The notes below the pieces were generated by a model that was not told the DNA's origin, made no database searches, and was given only the letters and a program-made list of their open reading frames with translations. Shown here one piece after another: positions 46,687 to 59,050 of a stretch of DNA of 64,000 bases. Origin of the DNA: Hydractinia symbiolongicarpus (taxonomy: Eukaryota > Cnidaria > Hydrozoa > Anthoathecata > Hydractiniidae); NCBI RefSeq assembly GCF_029227915.1, contig NC_079888.1, positions 3,359,001-3,423,000 of the forward strand. The letters are read 5' to 3'. Made by a program: the position numbers and the translations under genes. Each line of letters opens with the position of its first letter. Position 1 is the stretch's first letter.

Positions 46687-46759
46687 GGAGAATTAGCTCA
46701 TATGGTAGAGCGCTCGCTTCGCATCTGAAAAGTACCGGGATCGATGCCCGGATTCTCCA
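46687..46759 (+). tRNA. tRNA-Ala(CGC), G3 changed to A
   Basis: CGC at 46720-46722. Starts GGAG, so position 3:70 is A:U; anticodon stem CTCGC/CTGAA. Confidence 0.6.
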
Positions 46760-47272
46760 ACATTTTGCATCATTGCGTGTAGTGGTCAATCATGTGCATA
46801 TCGTCAATCAAAGTGTCTGCATTGGTATAATAAAATAATTAGATATATAATTTAGTCCTTCAACCAATGTCCTTCAATCAAAGTGTCTCCATTAGTATGA
46901 TAGAATAATTAGAAAAATATTTTTTTATTCCTTCAACCAATGTATGTTGCATACCGCGCAGACAATTTAGCCAATCCATTTTGCAAACGCCGGTAAAGGC
47001 AACATACGATGTAGGCGAAGTTTCAGATAAAAACGGTGTTCTTTCTTAAGTGATTCGATGATCCGCTGTTAAATGATCCGACGATTGCTTACAATAATTT
47101 CACTTAAATTGATGATGTGATTCTCGACTTTCATATCCAATCGTAAAAATAGGAACACGTGTTTTTTGTCACATAATAGGCAGTCTGTTCACTTAAATTT
47201 GAATATACGGTAGTTCGTCCAGTGAAGATTCTCATTCAATTTCCTTATTGCTGTCACAAGACATATGTCATA

Positions 47273-47345
47273 GGGGAATTAGCTCATATGGTAGAGCGCT
47301 CGCTTTGCATGCGAGAGGTACAGGGATCGATGCCCGGATTCTCCA
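47273..47345 (+). tRNA. tRNA-Ala(TGC), one T-stem mispair
   Basis: TGC at 47306-47308. CAGGG in the T-stem is the only defect. Confidence 0.83.
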
Positions 47346-47787
47346 ACATTCTATATTATTGCGTATAGTGTTTGATCATGTGCATATCGTCAATCAAAGT
47401 GTCTCCATTAGTATAATAAAATAATTAGAAATATATATTTTTTTCCTTCAACCAATGTATGTTGCATACCGCGCAGACAATTTAGCCAATCCATTGTGCA
47501 CACGTCGGTAAAGGCACTATACGTTAAAGACAAAGTTGTAGATAAAGACGGTGTTCTTTCGTAAGTGATTCGATGATCTGCTGCTGAATGATCCGACGAT
47601 TGCTTACAATAATTTCACTTAAATTGATGATGTGATTCTCGACTTTCATGTCCAATCGTAAAAATAGGAACAGGTGTTTTTTGTCACATAATAGGCAGTC
47701 TGTTCACTTAAATTTGAATATACGGTAGTTCGTCCAGTGAAGATTCTCATTCAGATTCCTTATTGCTGTCACAAGTCATATGTCATA

Positions 47788-47860
47788 GGGGAATTAGCTC
47801 ATATGGTAGAGCGCGCGCTTCGCATGCGAGAGGTACCGGGATCGATGCCCGAATTCTCCA
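47788..47860 (+). tRNA. tRNA-Ala(CGC), two mispairs
   Basis: CGC at 47821-47823. G28:A42 and C49:A65. Confidence 0.72.
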
Positions 47861-48301
47861 ACATTCTATATTATTGCATATAGTGTTTGATCATGTGCAT
47901 ATCGTCAATCAAAGTGGCTCCATTAGTAAAATAAAATAATTAGAAATATATTTTTTTTCCTTCAACCAATGTACGTTGCATACCGCGCAGACAATTTAGC
48001 CAATCCATTGTGCACACGTCGGTAAAGGCACTATATGTTACAGGCGAAGTTGCAGATAAGGACGCTGTTCTTTCTTAAATGATTCGATGATCTGCTGCTG
48101 AATGATCCGACCATTGTTTACAATAATTTCACTTAAATTATTGATGTGATTCTCGACTTTCATGTCCAATCGTAAAAATAGGACCGCGTGTTTCTTGTCA
48201 CATAATAGGCAGTCTGCTCACGTAAATTTGGTTATACGGTAGTGCCTCCAGTGAAGATTTTCATTCAATTTCCTTATTGCTGTCACAAGTCATATGTCAT
48301 A

Positions 48302-48374
48302 GGGGAATTAGCTCATATGGTAAAGCGCTCGCTTCGCATGCGAGAGGTAACGGGATCGATGCCCGAATTCTCCA
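48302..48374 (+). tRNA. tRNA-Ala(CGC), two mispairs
   Basis: CGC at 48335-48337. D-stem AAGC and T-stem ACGGG/CCCGA. Confidence 0.7.
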
Positions 48375-48814
48375 ACATTCTATATTATTGCGTATAGTGT
48401 TTGATCATGTGTATATCGTCAATCAAAGTGTCTCCATTAGTGTAATAAAATAATTAGAAATATATTTAAGTCCTTCAACCAATGTACATTTCATACCCCG
48501 CAAACAATTTTGCCAATCCATTGTGCAAGCGTTGGTTAAGGCACTATACGTTAAAGGCAAAGTTGTAGATAAAGACGGTGTTCTCTCTTAAGTGATTTGA
48601 TGATCTGCTGCTGAATGATTCGACGATTGCTTACAATAATTTCACTTAAATTAATGATGTGATTCTCGACTTTCATGTCCAATCGTAAAAATAGGAACAC
48701 GTGTTTTTTGTCACATAATAGGCAGACTGTTCACTTAAATTTGAATATACGGTAGTTCGTCCAGTGAAGATTCGCATTCAGATTCCTTATTGCTGTCACA
48801 AGTCATATATCATA

Positions 48815-48887
48815 GGGGAATTACCTCATATGGTAGAGCGCTTGCTTTGCATGCGAGATGTACCGGGATCGATGCCCGGATTCTCCA
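48815..48887 (+). tRNA. tRNA-Ala(TGC), D-stem mispair
   Basis: TGC at 48848-48850. D-stem CCTC, CTTGC wobble, variable loop ATGTA. Confidence 0.75.
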
Positions 48888-49326
48888 ACATTCTGTATTA
48901 TTGCGAATAGTGTCCGATCATGTGCATATTGTCAACCAAAGTGTCTGCATTAGTATAATAACATAATTAGAAATATATTTAAGTCCTTCAACCAATGTAC
49001 ATTTCATACCCTGCAAACAATTTGCCAATCCATTGTGCAAGCGTTGGTTAAGGCACTATACGTTAAAGGCAAAGTTGTAGATAAAGACGGTGTTCTCTCT
49101 TAAGTGATTCGATGATCTGCTGCTGAATGATCCGACGATTGCTTACAATAATTTCACTTAAATTATTGATGTGATTCTCGACTTTCATGTCCAATCGTAA
49201 AAATACCACCGCGTGTTTTTTGTCACATAATAGGGAGTCTGTTGACGTAAGTTTGAATATACGGTAGTTCGTCCAGTGAAGATTCTCATTCAGATTCCTT
49301 ATTGCTGTCACAAGTCATATGTCATA

Positions 49327-49399
49327 GGGGAATTAGCTCATATGGTAGAGCGCTCGCTTCGCATGCGAGAGGTAACGGGATCGATGCCCGAATTCTCCA
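49327..49399 (+). tRNA. tRNA-Ala(CGC), one T-stem mispair
   Basis: CGC at 49360-49362. A49:A65 mismatch only. Confidence 0.82.
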
Positions 49400-49841
49400 A
49401 CATTCTATATTATTGCGTATAGTGTTTGATCATGTGCATATCGTCAATCAAAGTGTCTCCATTAGTGTAATAAAATAATTAGAACTATATTTTTTTTTCC
49501 TTCAACCAATGTATGTTGCATACCGCGCAGACAATTTAGCCAATCCATTGTGCACACGTCGGTAAAGGCACTATATGTTACTGGCGAAGTTGCAGATAAG
49601 GACGCTGTTCTTTCTTAAATGATTCGATGATCTGCTGCTGAATGATCCGACCATTGCTTACAATAATTTCACTTGAATTATTGATGTGATTCTCGACTTT
49701 CATGTCCAATCGTAAAAATAGGACTGCATGTTTCTTGTCACATAATAGGCAGTCTGCTCACTTAAATTTGAATATACGGTAGTTCGTCCAGTGAAGATTC
49801 TCATTCAGATTCCTTATTGCTGTCACAAGTCATATGTCATA

Positions 49842-49914
49842 GGGGAATTAGCTCATATGGTAGAGCGCTCGCTTCGCATGCGAGAGGTATCGGGATCGAT
49901 GCCCGAATTCTCCA
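49842..49914 (+). tRNA. tRNA-Ala(CGC), fully paired, compensated
   Basis: CGC at 49875-49877. T49:A65 restores the pair broken in neighbours at 49327 and 51383. Confidence 0.88.
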
Positions 49915-50357
49915 ACATTCTATATTATTGCGTAAAGTGTTTGATCATGTGTATATCGTCAATCAAAGTGTCTCCATTAGTGTAATAAAATAATTAGAAA
50001 TATATTTTTTTTTTCGTTCAACCAATGTATGTTGCATACCGCGCAGACAATTTAGCCAATCCATTGTGCACACGTCGGTAAAGGCACTATACGTTAAAGA
50101 CAAAGTTGTAGATATAGACGGTGTTCTTTCTTACGTGATTCGATGATCCGCTGCTGAATGATCCGACGATTGCTTAAAATAAGTTCACTTAAATTGATGA
50201 TGTGATTCTCGACTTTCATGTCCAATCGTAAAAATAAGACTGCGTGTTTCTTGTCACATAATAGGCAGTCTGCTCACGTAAATTTGGTTACACGGCAGTG
50301 CGTCCAGTGAAGATTTTCATTCAATTTCCTTATTGCTGTCACAAGTCACATGTCATA

Positions 50358-50430
50358 GGGGAATTAGCTCATATGGTAGAGCGCTCGCTTCGCATGCGAG
50401 AGGTACCGAGATCGATGCCCGGATTCTCCA
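50358..50430 (+). tRNA. tRNA-Ala(CGC), one T-stem mispair
   Basis: CGC at 50391-50393. A52:C62 only. Confidence 0.83.
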
Positions 50431-50870
50431 TCATTCTGTATTACTGAGAATAGTGTCCGATCATGTGCATATCGTCAACCAAAGTGTCTGCATTAGTATA
50501 ATAACATAATTAGAAATATTTTTAAGTCCTTCAACCAATGTACATTTCATACCCCGCAAACAATTTAGCCAATCCATTGTGCAAGCGTTGGTTAAGGCAC
50601 TATGCGTTAAAGGCAAAGTTGTAGATAAAGACAGTGTTCTCTCTTAAGTGATTCGATGATCTGCTGCTGAATGATCCAACGATTGCTTACAATAATTTCA
50701 CTTAAATTAATGATGTGATTCTCGACTTTCATGTCCAATCGTAAAGATAGGAACACGTGTTTTTTGTCACATAATAGGCAGACTGTTCACTTAAATTTGA
50801 ATATACGGTAGATCGTCCAGTGAAGATTCTCATTCAGATTCCTTATTGCTGTCACAAGTCATATGTCATA

Positions 50871-50943
50871 GGGGAATTAGCTCATATGGTAGAGCGCTCG
50901 CTTTGCATGCGAGATGTACCGGGATCGATGCCCGGATTCTCCA
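50871..50943 (+). tRNA. tRNA-Ala(TGC), fully paired
   Basis: TGC at 50904-50906. All stems paired; variable loop ATGTA. Confidence 0.9.
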
Positions 50944-51382
50944 TCATTCTGTATTATTGCGAATAGTGTCCGATCATGTGCATATTGTCAACCAAAGTGT
51001 CTGCATTAGTATAATAACATAATTAGAAATATATTTAAGTCCTTCAACCAATGTACATTTCATACCCCGCAAACAATTTGCCAATCCATTGTGCAAGCGT
51101 TGGTTAAGGCACTATACGTTAAAGGCAAAGTTGTAGATAAAGACGGTATTCTCTCTTAAGTGATTCGATGATCTGCTGCTGAATGATCCGACGATTGCTT
51201 ACAATAATTTCACTTAAATTATTGATGTGATTCTCGACTTTCATGTCCAATCGTAAAAATACCACCGCGTGTTTTTTGTCACATAATATGGAGTCTGTTG
51301 ACGTAAGTTTGAATATACGGTAGTTCGTCCAGTGAAGATTCTCATTCAGATTCCTTATTGCTGTCACAAGTCATATGTGATA

Positions 51383-51455
51383 GGGGAATTAGCTCATATG
51401 GTAGAGCGCTCGCTTCGCATGCGAGAGGTACCGGGATCGATGCCCGAATTCTCCA
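51383..51455 (+). tRNA. tRNA-Ala(CGC), one T-stem mispair
   Basis: CGC at 51416-51418. C49:A65 only. Confidence 0.83.
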
Positions 51456-51898
51456 ACATTCTATATTATTGCGTATAGTGTTTGATCATGTGCATATCAC
51501 CAATCAAAGTGTCTCCATTAGTATAATAAAATAATTAGAAATATATATTTTTTTTCGTTCAACCAATGTATGTTACATACCGCGCAGACAATTTAGCCAA
51601 TCCATTGTGCACACGTCGGTAAAGGCACTATACGTTAAAGACAAAGTTGTAGATAAAGACGGTGTTCTTTCTTAAGTGATTCGATGATCCGCTGCTGAAT
51701 GATCCGACGATTGCTTAAAATAAGTTCACTTAAATTGATGATGTGATTCTCGACTTTCATGTCCAATCGTAAAAATTGGAACACGTGTTTCTTGTCACAT
51801 AATAGGCAGTCTGTTCACATAAATTTGAATATACGGTAGTTCGTCCAGTGAAGATTCTCATTCAGATTCCTTATTGCTGTCACAAGTCATATGTCATA

Positions 51899-51971
51899 GG
51901 GGAATTAGCTCATATGGTAGAGCGCTCGCTTCGCATGCGAGAGGTACCGGGATCGATGCCCGGATTCTCCA
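51899..51971 (+). tRNA. tRNA-Ala(CGC), exact consensus
   Basis: CGC at 51932-51934. Identical over 73 nt to the copy at 34434. Confidence 0.93.
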
Positions 51972-52411
51972 TCATTCTGTATTATTGCGAATAGTGTGCG
52001 ATCATGTGCATATCGTCAACCAAAGTGTCTGCATTAGTATAATAACATAATTAGAAATATATTTAAGTCCTTCAACCAATGTACATTTCATACCCCGCAA
52101 ACAATTTAGCCAATCTATTGTGCAAGCGTTGGTTAAGGCACTATACGTTAAAGGCAAAGTTGTAGATAAAGACGGTGTTCTCTCTTAAGTGATTCGATGA
52201 TCTGCTGCTGAATGATCCGACGATTGCTTACAATAAGTTCACTTAAATTAATGATGTGATTCTCGACTTTCATGTCCAATCGTAAAAATAGGAACACGTG
52301 TTTTTTGTCACATAATAGGCAGACTGTTCACTTAAATTTGAATATACGGTAGTTCGTCCAGTGAAGATTCTCATTCAGATTCCTTATTGCTGTCACAAGT
52401 CATATGTCATA

Positions 52412-52484
52412 AGGGAATTAGCTCATATGGTAGAGCGCTCGCTTCGCATGCGAGAGGTACCGGGATCGATGCCCGGATTCTCCA
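52412..52484 (+). tRNA. tRNA-Ala(CGC), A1:C72
   Basis: CGC at 52445-52447. Consensus except that the first base is A. Confidence 0.8.
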
Positions 52485-52924
52485 TCATTCTGTATTATTG
52501 CGAATAGTGTCCGATCATGTGCATATCGTCAACCAAAGTGTCTGCATTAGTATAATAACATAATTAGAAATATATTTAAGTCCTACAACCAATGTACATT
52601 TCATACCCCGCAAACAATTTAGCCAATCCATTGTGCACACGTCGGTAAAGGCACTATACGTTAAAGACAAAGTTGTAGATAAAGACGGTGTTCTTTCTTA
52701 AGTGATTCGATGATCCGCTGCTGAATGATCCGACGATTGCTTAAAATAAGTTCACTTAAATTAATGATGTGATTCTCGACTTTCATGTCCAATCGTAAAA
52801 ATAGGAACACGTGTTTCTTGTCACATAATAGGCAGTCTGTTCACTTAAATTTGAATATACGGTAGTTCGTCCAGTGAACATTCTCATTCAGATTCCTTAT
52901 TGCTGTCACAAGTCATATGTCATA

Positions 52925-52997
52925 GGGGAATTAGCTCATATGGTACGGCGCTCTCTTCGCATGCGAGAGGTAACGGGATCGATGTCCGAATTCTCCA
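52925..52997 (+). pseudogene. tRNA-Ala(CGC)-like, D and anticodon stems broken
   Basis: CGC at 52958-52960. D-stem CGGC, anticodon 5' strand CTCTC, T-stem ACGGG/TCCGA. Confidence 0.65.
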
Positions 52998-53439
52998 ACA
53001 TTCTATATAATTGCGTATAGTGTTTGATCATGTGCATATCGTCAATCAAAGTGTCTCCATTAGTGTAATAAAATAATTAGAAATATATTTTTTTTTCCTT
53101 CCACCAATGTATGTTGCATACCGCGCAGACAATTTAGCCAATCCATTGTGCACACGTCGGTAAAGGCACTATATGTTACAGGCGAAGTTGCAGATAAGGA
53201 CGCTGTTCTTTCTTAAATGATTCGATGATCTGCTGCTGAATGATCCGACGATTGTTTACAATAAGTTCACTTAAATTAATGATGTGATTCTCGACTTTCA
53301 TGTCCAATCGTAAAAATAGGAACACGTGTTTTTTGTCACATAATAGGCAGTCTGTTCACTTAAATTTGAATATACGGTAGCTCGTCCAGTGAAGATTCTC
53401 CTTCAGATTCCTTATTGCTGTCACAAGTCATATGTCATA

Positions 53440-53512
53440 GGGGAATTAGCTCATAAGGTAGAGCGCTCGCTTTGCATACGAAAAGTACCGGAATCGATGC
53501 CCGGATATTCCA
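53440..53512 (+). tRNA. tRNA-Ala(TGC), degenerate
   Basis: TGC at 53473-53475. CTCGC/ACGAA stem, CCGGA T-stem, acceptor ATATTCC. Confidence 0.6.
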
Positions 53513-53915
53513 ACATTCTGTATTATTGCGTATAGTGGTCGATCATATGCATATTTTAAATATATTTAAGTCCTTCAGCCAATGTATGTTGCATACCTCG
53601 CAGACAATTTACCCAATCAATGTTGAAAACGTCCGTAAAGGCACTATGTGTTAAAGGCGAAGTTTCAAATAAAGACGGTGTTCTTTCTTAAGTGATTCGA
53701 TGATCCGCTGCTGATTGATCGGACGATTGCTTACAATAATTTCACTTAAATTAATGATGTGATTCTCGACTTTCATAACCACAGGTAAGAATAGGACTGC
53801 GTGTTTCTTGTCACATAATAGGCAGTCTGTTCACGTAGAATTTGGATACACGGCACTTCGTCCAGTAAAGATTCTCATTCATATTCCTTATTGCTGTCAC
53901 AAGTCATATGTCATT

Positions 53916-53987
53916 GGGGAATTAGCTCATATGGTAGAGCGCTCTCTTCGCATGGAGAGGTACCGGGATCGATGCCCGGATTCTCCG
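53916..53987 (+). tRNA. tRNA-Ala(CGC), 72 nt, G73
   Basis: CGC at 53949-53951. One base is deleted from the anticodon stem (CTCTC then GGAGA), and the discriminator is G. It follows a short 476-bp unit. Confidence 0.6.
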
Positions 53988-54499
53988 AAATTCTGAATTA
54001 TTGCGTATAGTGGTCGATCATGTGCATATCGTCAATCAAAGTGTCTGCATTGGTATAATAAAATAATTAGAAATATAATTAAGTCCTTTAACCAATGTCC
54101 TTCTTTCAAAGTGTCCCCATTAGTATAACAAAATAATTAGAAATATATTTTTTTATTCCTTCAACCATTGTATGTTGCATACCGCGCAGACAATTTAGCC
54201 AATCCATTTTGCAAACGCCGGTAAAGTCAACATATGATGTAGGCGAAGTTTCAGATAAAAACGGTGTTCTTTCTTAAGTGATTCGATGATCCGCTGTTAA
54301 ATGATCCGACGATTGCTTACAATAATTTCGCTTAACTTGATGATGTAATTCTCGACTTTCATGTCCAATCGTAAAAATAGGAACACATGTTTTTTGTCAC
54401 ATAATAGGCAGTCTGTTCACTTAAATTGAATATACGGTAGTTCGTTCAGTGAAGATTTTCATTCAGATTCCTTATTGCTGTCACAAGTCATATGTCATA

Positions 54500-54572
54500 G
54501 GGGAATTAGCTCATATGGTAAAGCGCTCGCTTCGCATGCGAGAGGTGCCGCGATCGATGCCCGAATTCTCCA
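54500..54572 (+). tRNA. tRNA-Ala(CGC), degenerate
   Basis: CGC at 54533-54535. D-stem AAGC, variable loop AGGTG, T-stem CCGCG/CCCGA. Confidence 0.65.
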
Positions 54573-55015
54573 ACATTCTATATTATTGCGTATAGTGTTT
54601 GATCATGTGCATATCGTCAATCAAAGTGTTTCCATTAGTATAATAAAATAATTAGAAATATATATTTTTTTTCGTTCAACCAATGTTTGTGGCATACCGC
54701 GCAGACAATTTAGCCAATCCATTGTGCATACGTCGTTAAAGGCACTATACGTTAAAGACAAAGTTGTAGATAAAGACGGTGTTTTTTCTTAAGTGATTCG
54801 ATGATCCGCTGCTGAATGATCCGACGGTTGCTTACAATAACTTTACTTAAATTAATGATGTGATTCTCGACTTTCATGTCCAATCGTAAAAATAGGAACA
54901 CGTGCTTTTTGTCACATAATAGGCAGTCTGTTCACTTATATTTGAATATACGGTAGTTCGTCCAGTGAAGATTCTCATTCAGATTCCTTATTGCTGTCAC
55001 AAGTCATATGTCATT

Positions 55016-55088
55016 GGGGAATTAGCTCATATGGTAGAGCGCTCACTTCGCATGCCAGAGGTACCGGGATCGATGCCCGGATTCTCCA
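55016..55088 (+). tRNA. tRNA-Ala(CGC), anticodon stem weak
   Basis: CGC at 55049-55051. CTCAC/GCCAG gives two mispairs. Confidence 0.68.
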
Positions 55089-55601
55089 ACATTCTGTATT
55101 ATTGCGTATAGTGGTCGATCATGCGCATATCGTCAATCAAAGTGTCTGTATTAGTATAATAAAGTAATTAGAAATATAATGAAGTCCTTCAACCAATGTC
55201 CTTCAATCAAAGTATCTCCATTAGTATAATAAAATAATTAGAAATATATTTTTTTATTCCTTCAACCAATGTATGTTGCATACCGCGCAGACAATTTAGC
55301 CAATCCATTTTGCAAACGCCGGTAAAGTCAACATATGATGTAGGCGAAGTTTCAGATAAAAACGGTGTTCTTTCTTAAGTGATTCGATGATCCGCTGTTA
55401 AATGATCCGACGATTGCTTACAATTATTTCACTTAAATTGATGATGTGATTCACGACTTTCATGTCCAATCGTAAAAATAGGAACACGCGTTTCTTGTCA
55501 CATAATAGGCAGTCTGTTCACTTAAATTTGAATATACGGTAGTTCGTCCAGTGAAGATTTTCATTCAGATTCCTTATTGCTGTCACAAGTCATATGTCAT
55601 A

Positions 55602-55674
55602 GGGGAATTAGCTCATATGGTAAAGCGCTCGCTTCGCATGCGAGAGGTGCCGCGATCGATGCCCGAATTCTCCA
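55602..55674 (+). tRNA. tRNA-Ala(CGC), degenerate
   Basis: CGC at 55635-55637. Same sequence as 54500, +1102. Confidence 0.65.
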
Positions 55675-56117
55675 ACATTCTATATTATTGCGTATAGTGT
55701 TTGATCATGTGCATATCGTCAATCAAAGTGTTTCCATTAGTATAATAAAATAATTAGAAATATATATTTTTTTTCGTTCAACCAATGTTTGTGGCATACC
55801 GCGCAGACAATTTAGCCAATCCATTGTGCATACGTCGTTAAAGGCACTATACGTTAAAGACAAAGTTGTAGATAAAGACGGTGTTTTTTCTTAAGTGATT
55901 CGATGATCCGCTGCTGATTGATCGGACGATTGCTTACAATAATTTCACTTAAATTAATGATGTGATTCTCGACTTTCATGTCCAATCGTAAAAATAGGAC
56001 TGCATGTTTCTTGTCACATAATAGGCAGTCTGCTCACTTAAATTTGAATATACGGTAGTTCGTCCAGTGAAGATTCTCATTCATATTCCTTATTGCTGTC
56101 ACAAGTCATATGTCATT

Positions 56118-56189
56118 GGGGAATTAGCTCATATGGTAGAGCGCTCTCTTCGCATGGAGAGGTACCGGGATCGATGCCCGGATTCTCCA
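56118..56189 (+). tRNA. tRNA-Ala(CGC), 72 nt
   Basis: CGC at 56151-56153. Duplicate of 53916 at +2202 but with A73. Confidence 0.6.
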
Positions 56190-56701
56190 AAATTCTGAAT
56201 TATTGCGTATAGTGGTCGATCATGTGCATATCGTCAACCAAAGTGTCTGCATTGGTATAATAAAATAATTAGAAATATAATTAAGTCCTTTAACCAATGT
56301 CCTTCTTTCAAAGTGTCCCCATTAGTATAACAAAATAATTAGAAATATATTTTTTTATTCCTTCAACCATTGTATGTTGCATACCGCGCAGACAATTTAG
56401 CCAATCCATTTTGCAAACGCCGGTAAAGTCAACATATGATGTAGGCGAAGTTTCAGATAAAAACGGTGTTCTTTCTTAAGTGATTCGATGATCCGCTGTT
56501 AAATGATCCGACGATTGCTTACAATAATTTCGCTTAACTTGATGATGTAATTCTCGACTTTCATGTCCAATCGTAAAAATAGGAACACATGTTTTTTGTC
56601 ACATAATAGGCAGTCTGTTCACTTAAATTGAATATACGGTAGTTCGTTCAGTGAAGATTTTCATTCAGATTCCTTATTGCTGTCACAAGTCATATGTCAT
56701 A

Positions 56702-56774
56702 GGGGAATTAGCTCATATGGTAAAGCGCTCGCTTCGCATGCGAGAGGTGCCGCGATCGATGCCCGAATTCTCCA
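56702..56774 (+). tRNA. tRNA-Ala(CGC), degenerate
   Basis: CGC at 56735-56737. Third copy of the 54500 variant. Confidence 0.65.
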
Positions 56775-57217
56775 ACATTCTATATTATTGCGTATAGTGT
56801 TTGATCATGTGCATATCGTCAATCAAAGTGTTTCCATTAGTATAATAAAATAATTAGAAATATATATTTTTTTTCGTTCAACCAATGTTTGTGGCATACC
56901 GCGCAGACAATTTAGCCAATCCATTGTGCATACGTCGTTAAAGGCACTATACGTTAAAGACAAAGTTGTAGATAAAGACGGTGTATTTTCTTAAGTGATT
57001 CAATGATCCGCTGCTGAATGATCCGACGGTTGCTTACAATAACTTTACTTAAATTAATGATGTGATTCTCGACTTTCATGTCCAATCGTAAAAATAGGAA
57101 CACGTGCTTTTTGTCACATAATAGGCAGTCTGTTCACTTATATTTGAATATACGGTAGTTCGTCCAGTGAAGATTCTCATTCAGATTCCTTATTGCTGTC
57201 ACAAGTCATATGTCATT

Positions 57218-57290
57218 GGGGAATTAGCTCATATGGTAGAGCGCTCACTTCGCATGCCAGAGGTACCGGGATCGATGCCCGGATTCTCCA
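57218..57290 (+). tRNA. tRNA-Ala(CGC), anticodon stem weak
   Basis: CGC at 57251-57253. Duplicate of 55016 at +2202. Confidence 0.68.
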
Positions 57291-57803
57291 ACATTCTGTA
57301 TTATTGCGTATAGTGGTCGATCATGCGCATATCGTCAATCAAAGTGTCTGTATTAGTATAATAAAGTAATTAGAAATATAATGAAGTCCTTCAACCAATG
57401 TCCTTCAATCAAAGTATCTCCATTAGTATAATAAAATAATTAGAAATATATTTTTTTATTCCTTCAACCAATGTATGTTGCATACCGCGCAGACAATTTA
57501 GCCAATCCATTTTGCAAACGCCGGTAAAGTCAACATATGATGTAGGCGAAGTTTCAGATAAAAACGGTGTTCTTTCTTAAGTGATTCGATGATCCGCTGT
57601 TAAATGATCCGACGATTGCTTACAATTATTTCACTTAAATTGATGATGTGATTCACGACTTTCATGTCCAATCGTAAAAATAGGAACACGCGTTTCTTGT
57701 CACATAATAGGCAGTCTGTTCACTTAAATTTGAATATACGGTAGTTCGTCCAGTGAAGATTTTCATTCAGATTCCTTATTGCTGTCACAAGTCATATGTC
57801 ATA

Positions 57804-57876
57804 GGGGAATTAGCTCATATGGTAAAGCGCTCGCTTCGCATGCGAGAGGTGCCGCGATCGATGCCCGAATTCTCCA
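57804..57876 (+). tRNA. tRNA-Ala(CGC), degenerate
   Basis: CGC at 57837-57839. Fourth copy of the 54500 variant. Confidence 0.65.
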
Positions 57877-58319
57877 ACATTCTATATTATTGCGTATAGT
57901 GTTTTATCATGTGCATATCGTCAATCAAAGTGTTTCCATTAGTATAATAAAATAATTAGAAATATATATTTTTTTTCGTTCAACTAATGTTTGTGGCATA
58001 CCGCGCAGACAATTTAGCCAATCCATTGTGCATACGTCGTTAAAGGCACTATACGTTAAAGACAAAGTTGTAGATAAAGACGGTGTTTTTTCTTAAGTGA
58101 TTCGATGATCCGCTGCTGAATGATCCGACGGTTGCTTACAATAACTTTACTTAAATTAATGATGTGATTCTCGACTTTCATGTCCAATCGTAAAAATAGG
58201 AACACGTGCTTTTTGTCACATAATAGGCAGTCTGTTCACTTATATTTGAATATACGGTAGTTCGTCCAGTGAAGATTCTCATTCAGATTCCTTATTGCTG
58301 TCACAAGTCATATGTCATT

Positions 58320-58392
58320 GGGGAATTAGCTCATATGGTAGAGCGCTCACTTCGCATGCGAGAGGTACCGGGATCGATGCCCGGATTCTCCA
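58320..58392 (+). tRNA. tRNA-Ala(CGC), one mispair
   Basis: CGC at 58353-58355. A30:C40 only; unlike 57218 the 3' anticodon strand is GCGAG. Confidence 0.8.
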
Positions 58393-58907
58393 ACATTCTG
58401 TATTATTGCGTATAGTGGTCGATCATGCGCATATCGTCAATCAAAGTGTCTGTATTAGTATAATAAAGTAATTAGAAATATAATGAAGTCCTTCAACCAA
58501 TGTCCTTCAATCAAAGTATCTCCATTAGTATAATAAAATAATTAGAAATATATTTTTTTATTCCTTTAACCAATGTATGTTGCATACCGCGCAGACAATT
58601 TAGCCAATCCATTTTGCAAACGCCGGTAAAGTCAACATATGATGTAGGCAAAGTTTCAGATAAAAACGGTGTTCTTTCTTAAGTGATTCGATGATCCGCT
58701 GTTAAATGATCCGACGATTGCTTACAATTATTTCACTTAAATTGATGATGTGATTCACGACTTTCATGTCCAATCGTAAAAATAGGAACACGCGTTTCTT
58801 GTCACATAATAGGCAGTCTGTTCACTTAAATTTGAATATACGTGAATGTTCGTCCAGTGAAGATTCTCATTCAATTTCCTTACTGCTGTCACAAGTCATA
58901 TTTCATA

Positions 58908-58980
58908 GGGGAATTAGCTCATATGGTAGAGCGCTCGCTTTGCATTCGAGAGGTACCGGGATCGATGCCCGGATTCTCCA
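58908..58980 (+). tRNA. tRNA-Ala(TGC), one mispair
   Basis: TGC at 58941-58943. C31:T39 (TCGAG). Followed 43 nt later by a half tRNA. Confidence 0.8.
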
Positions 58981-59023
58981 ACATTCTATATTATTGCGTA
59001 TAGTGTTTGATCATGTGCATATA

Positions 59024-59050
59024 TACCGGGATCGATGCCCCGATTCTCCA
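59024..59050 (+). pseudogene. 3' half of tRNA-Ala (T-arm and acceptor strand)
   Basis: 27 nt beginning TACCGGG, from the variable loop to A73, fused to spacer CATATA. B box present, A box absent. Confidence 0.88.

Larger units (their letters stand above)
53916..58490 (+). repeat. Tandem 1.1-kb dimer repeat
   Basis: The variant tRNA at 54500 recurs at 55602, 56702 and 57804. The alternate member occurs at 55016, 57218 and 58320. The 53916 variant recurs at 56118. Confidence 0.85.
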
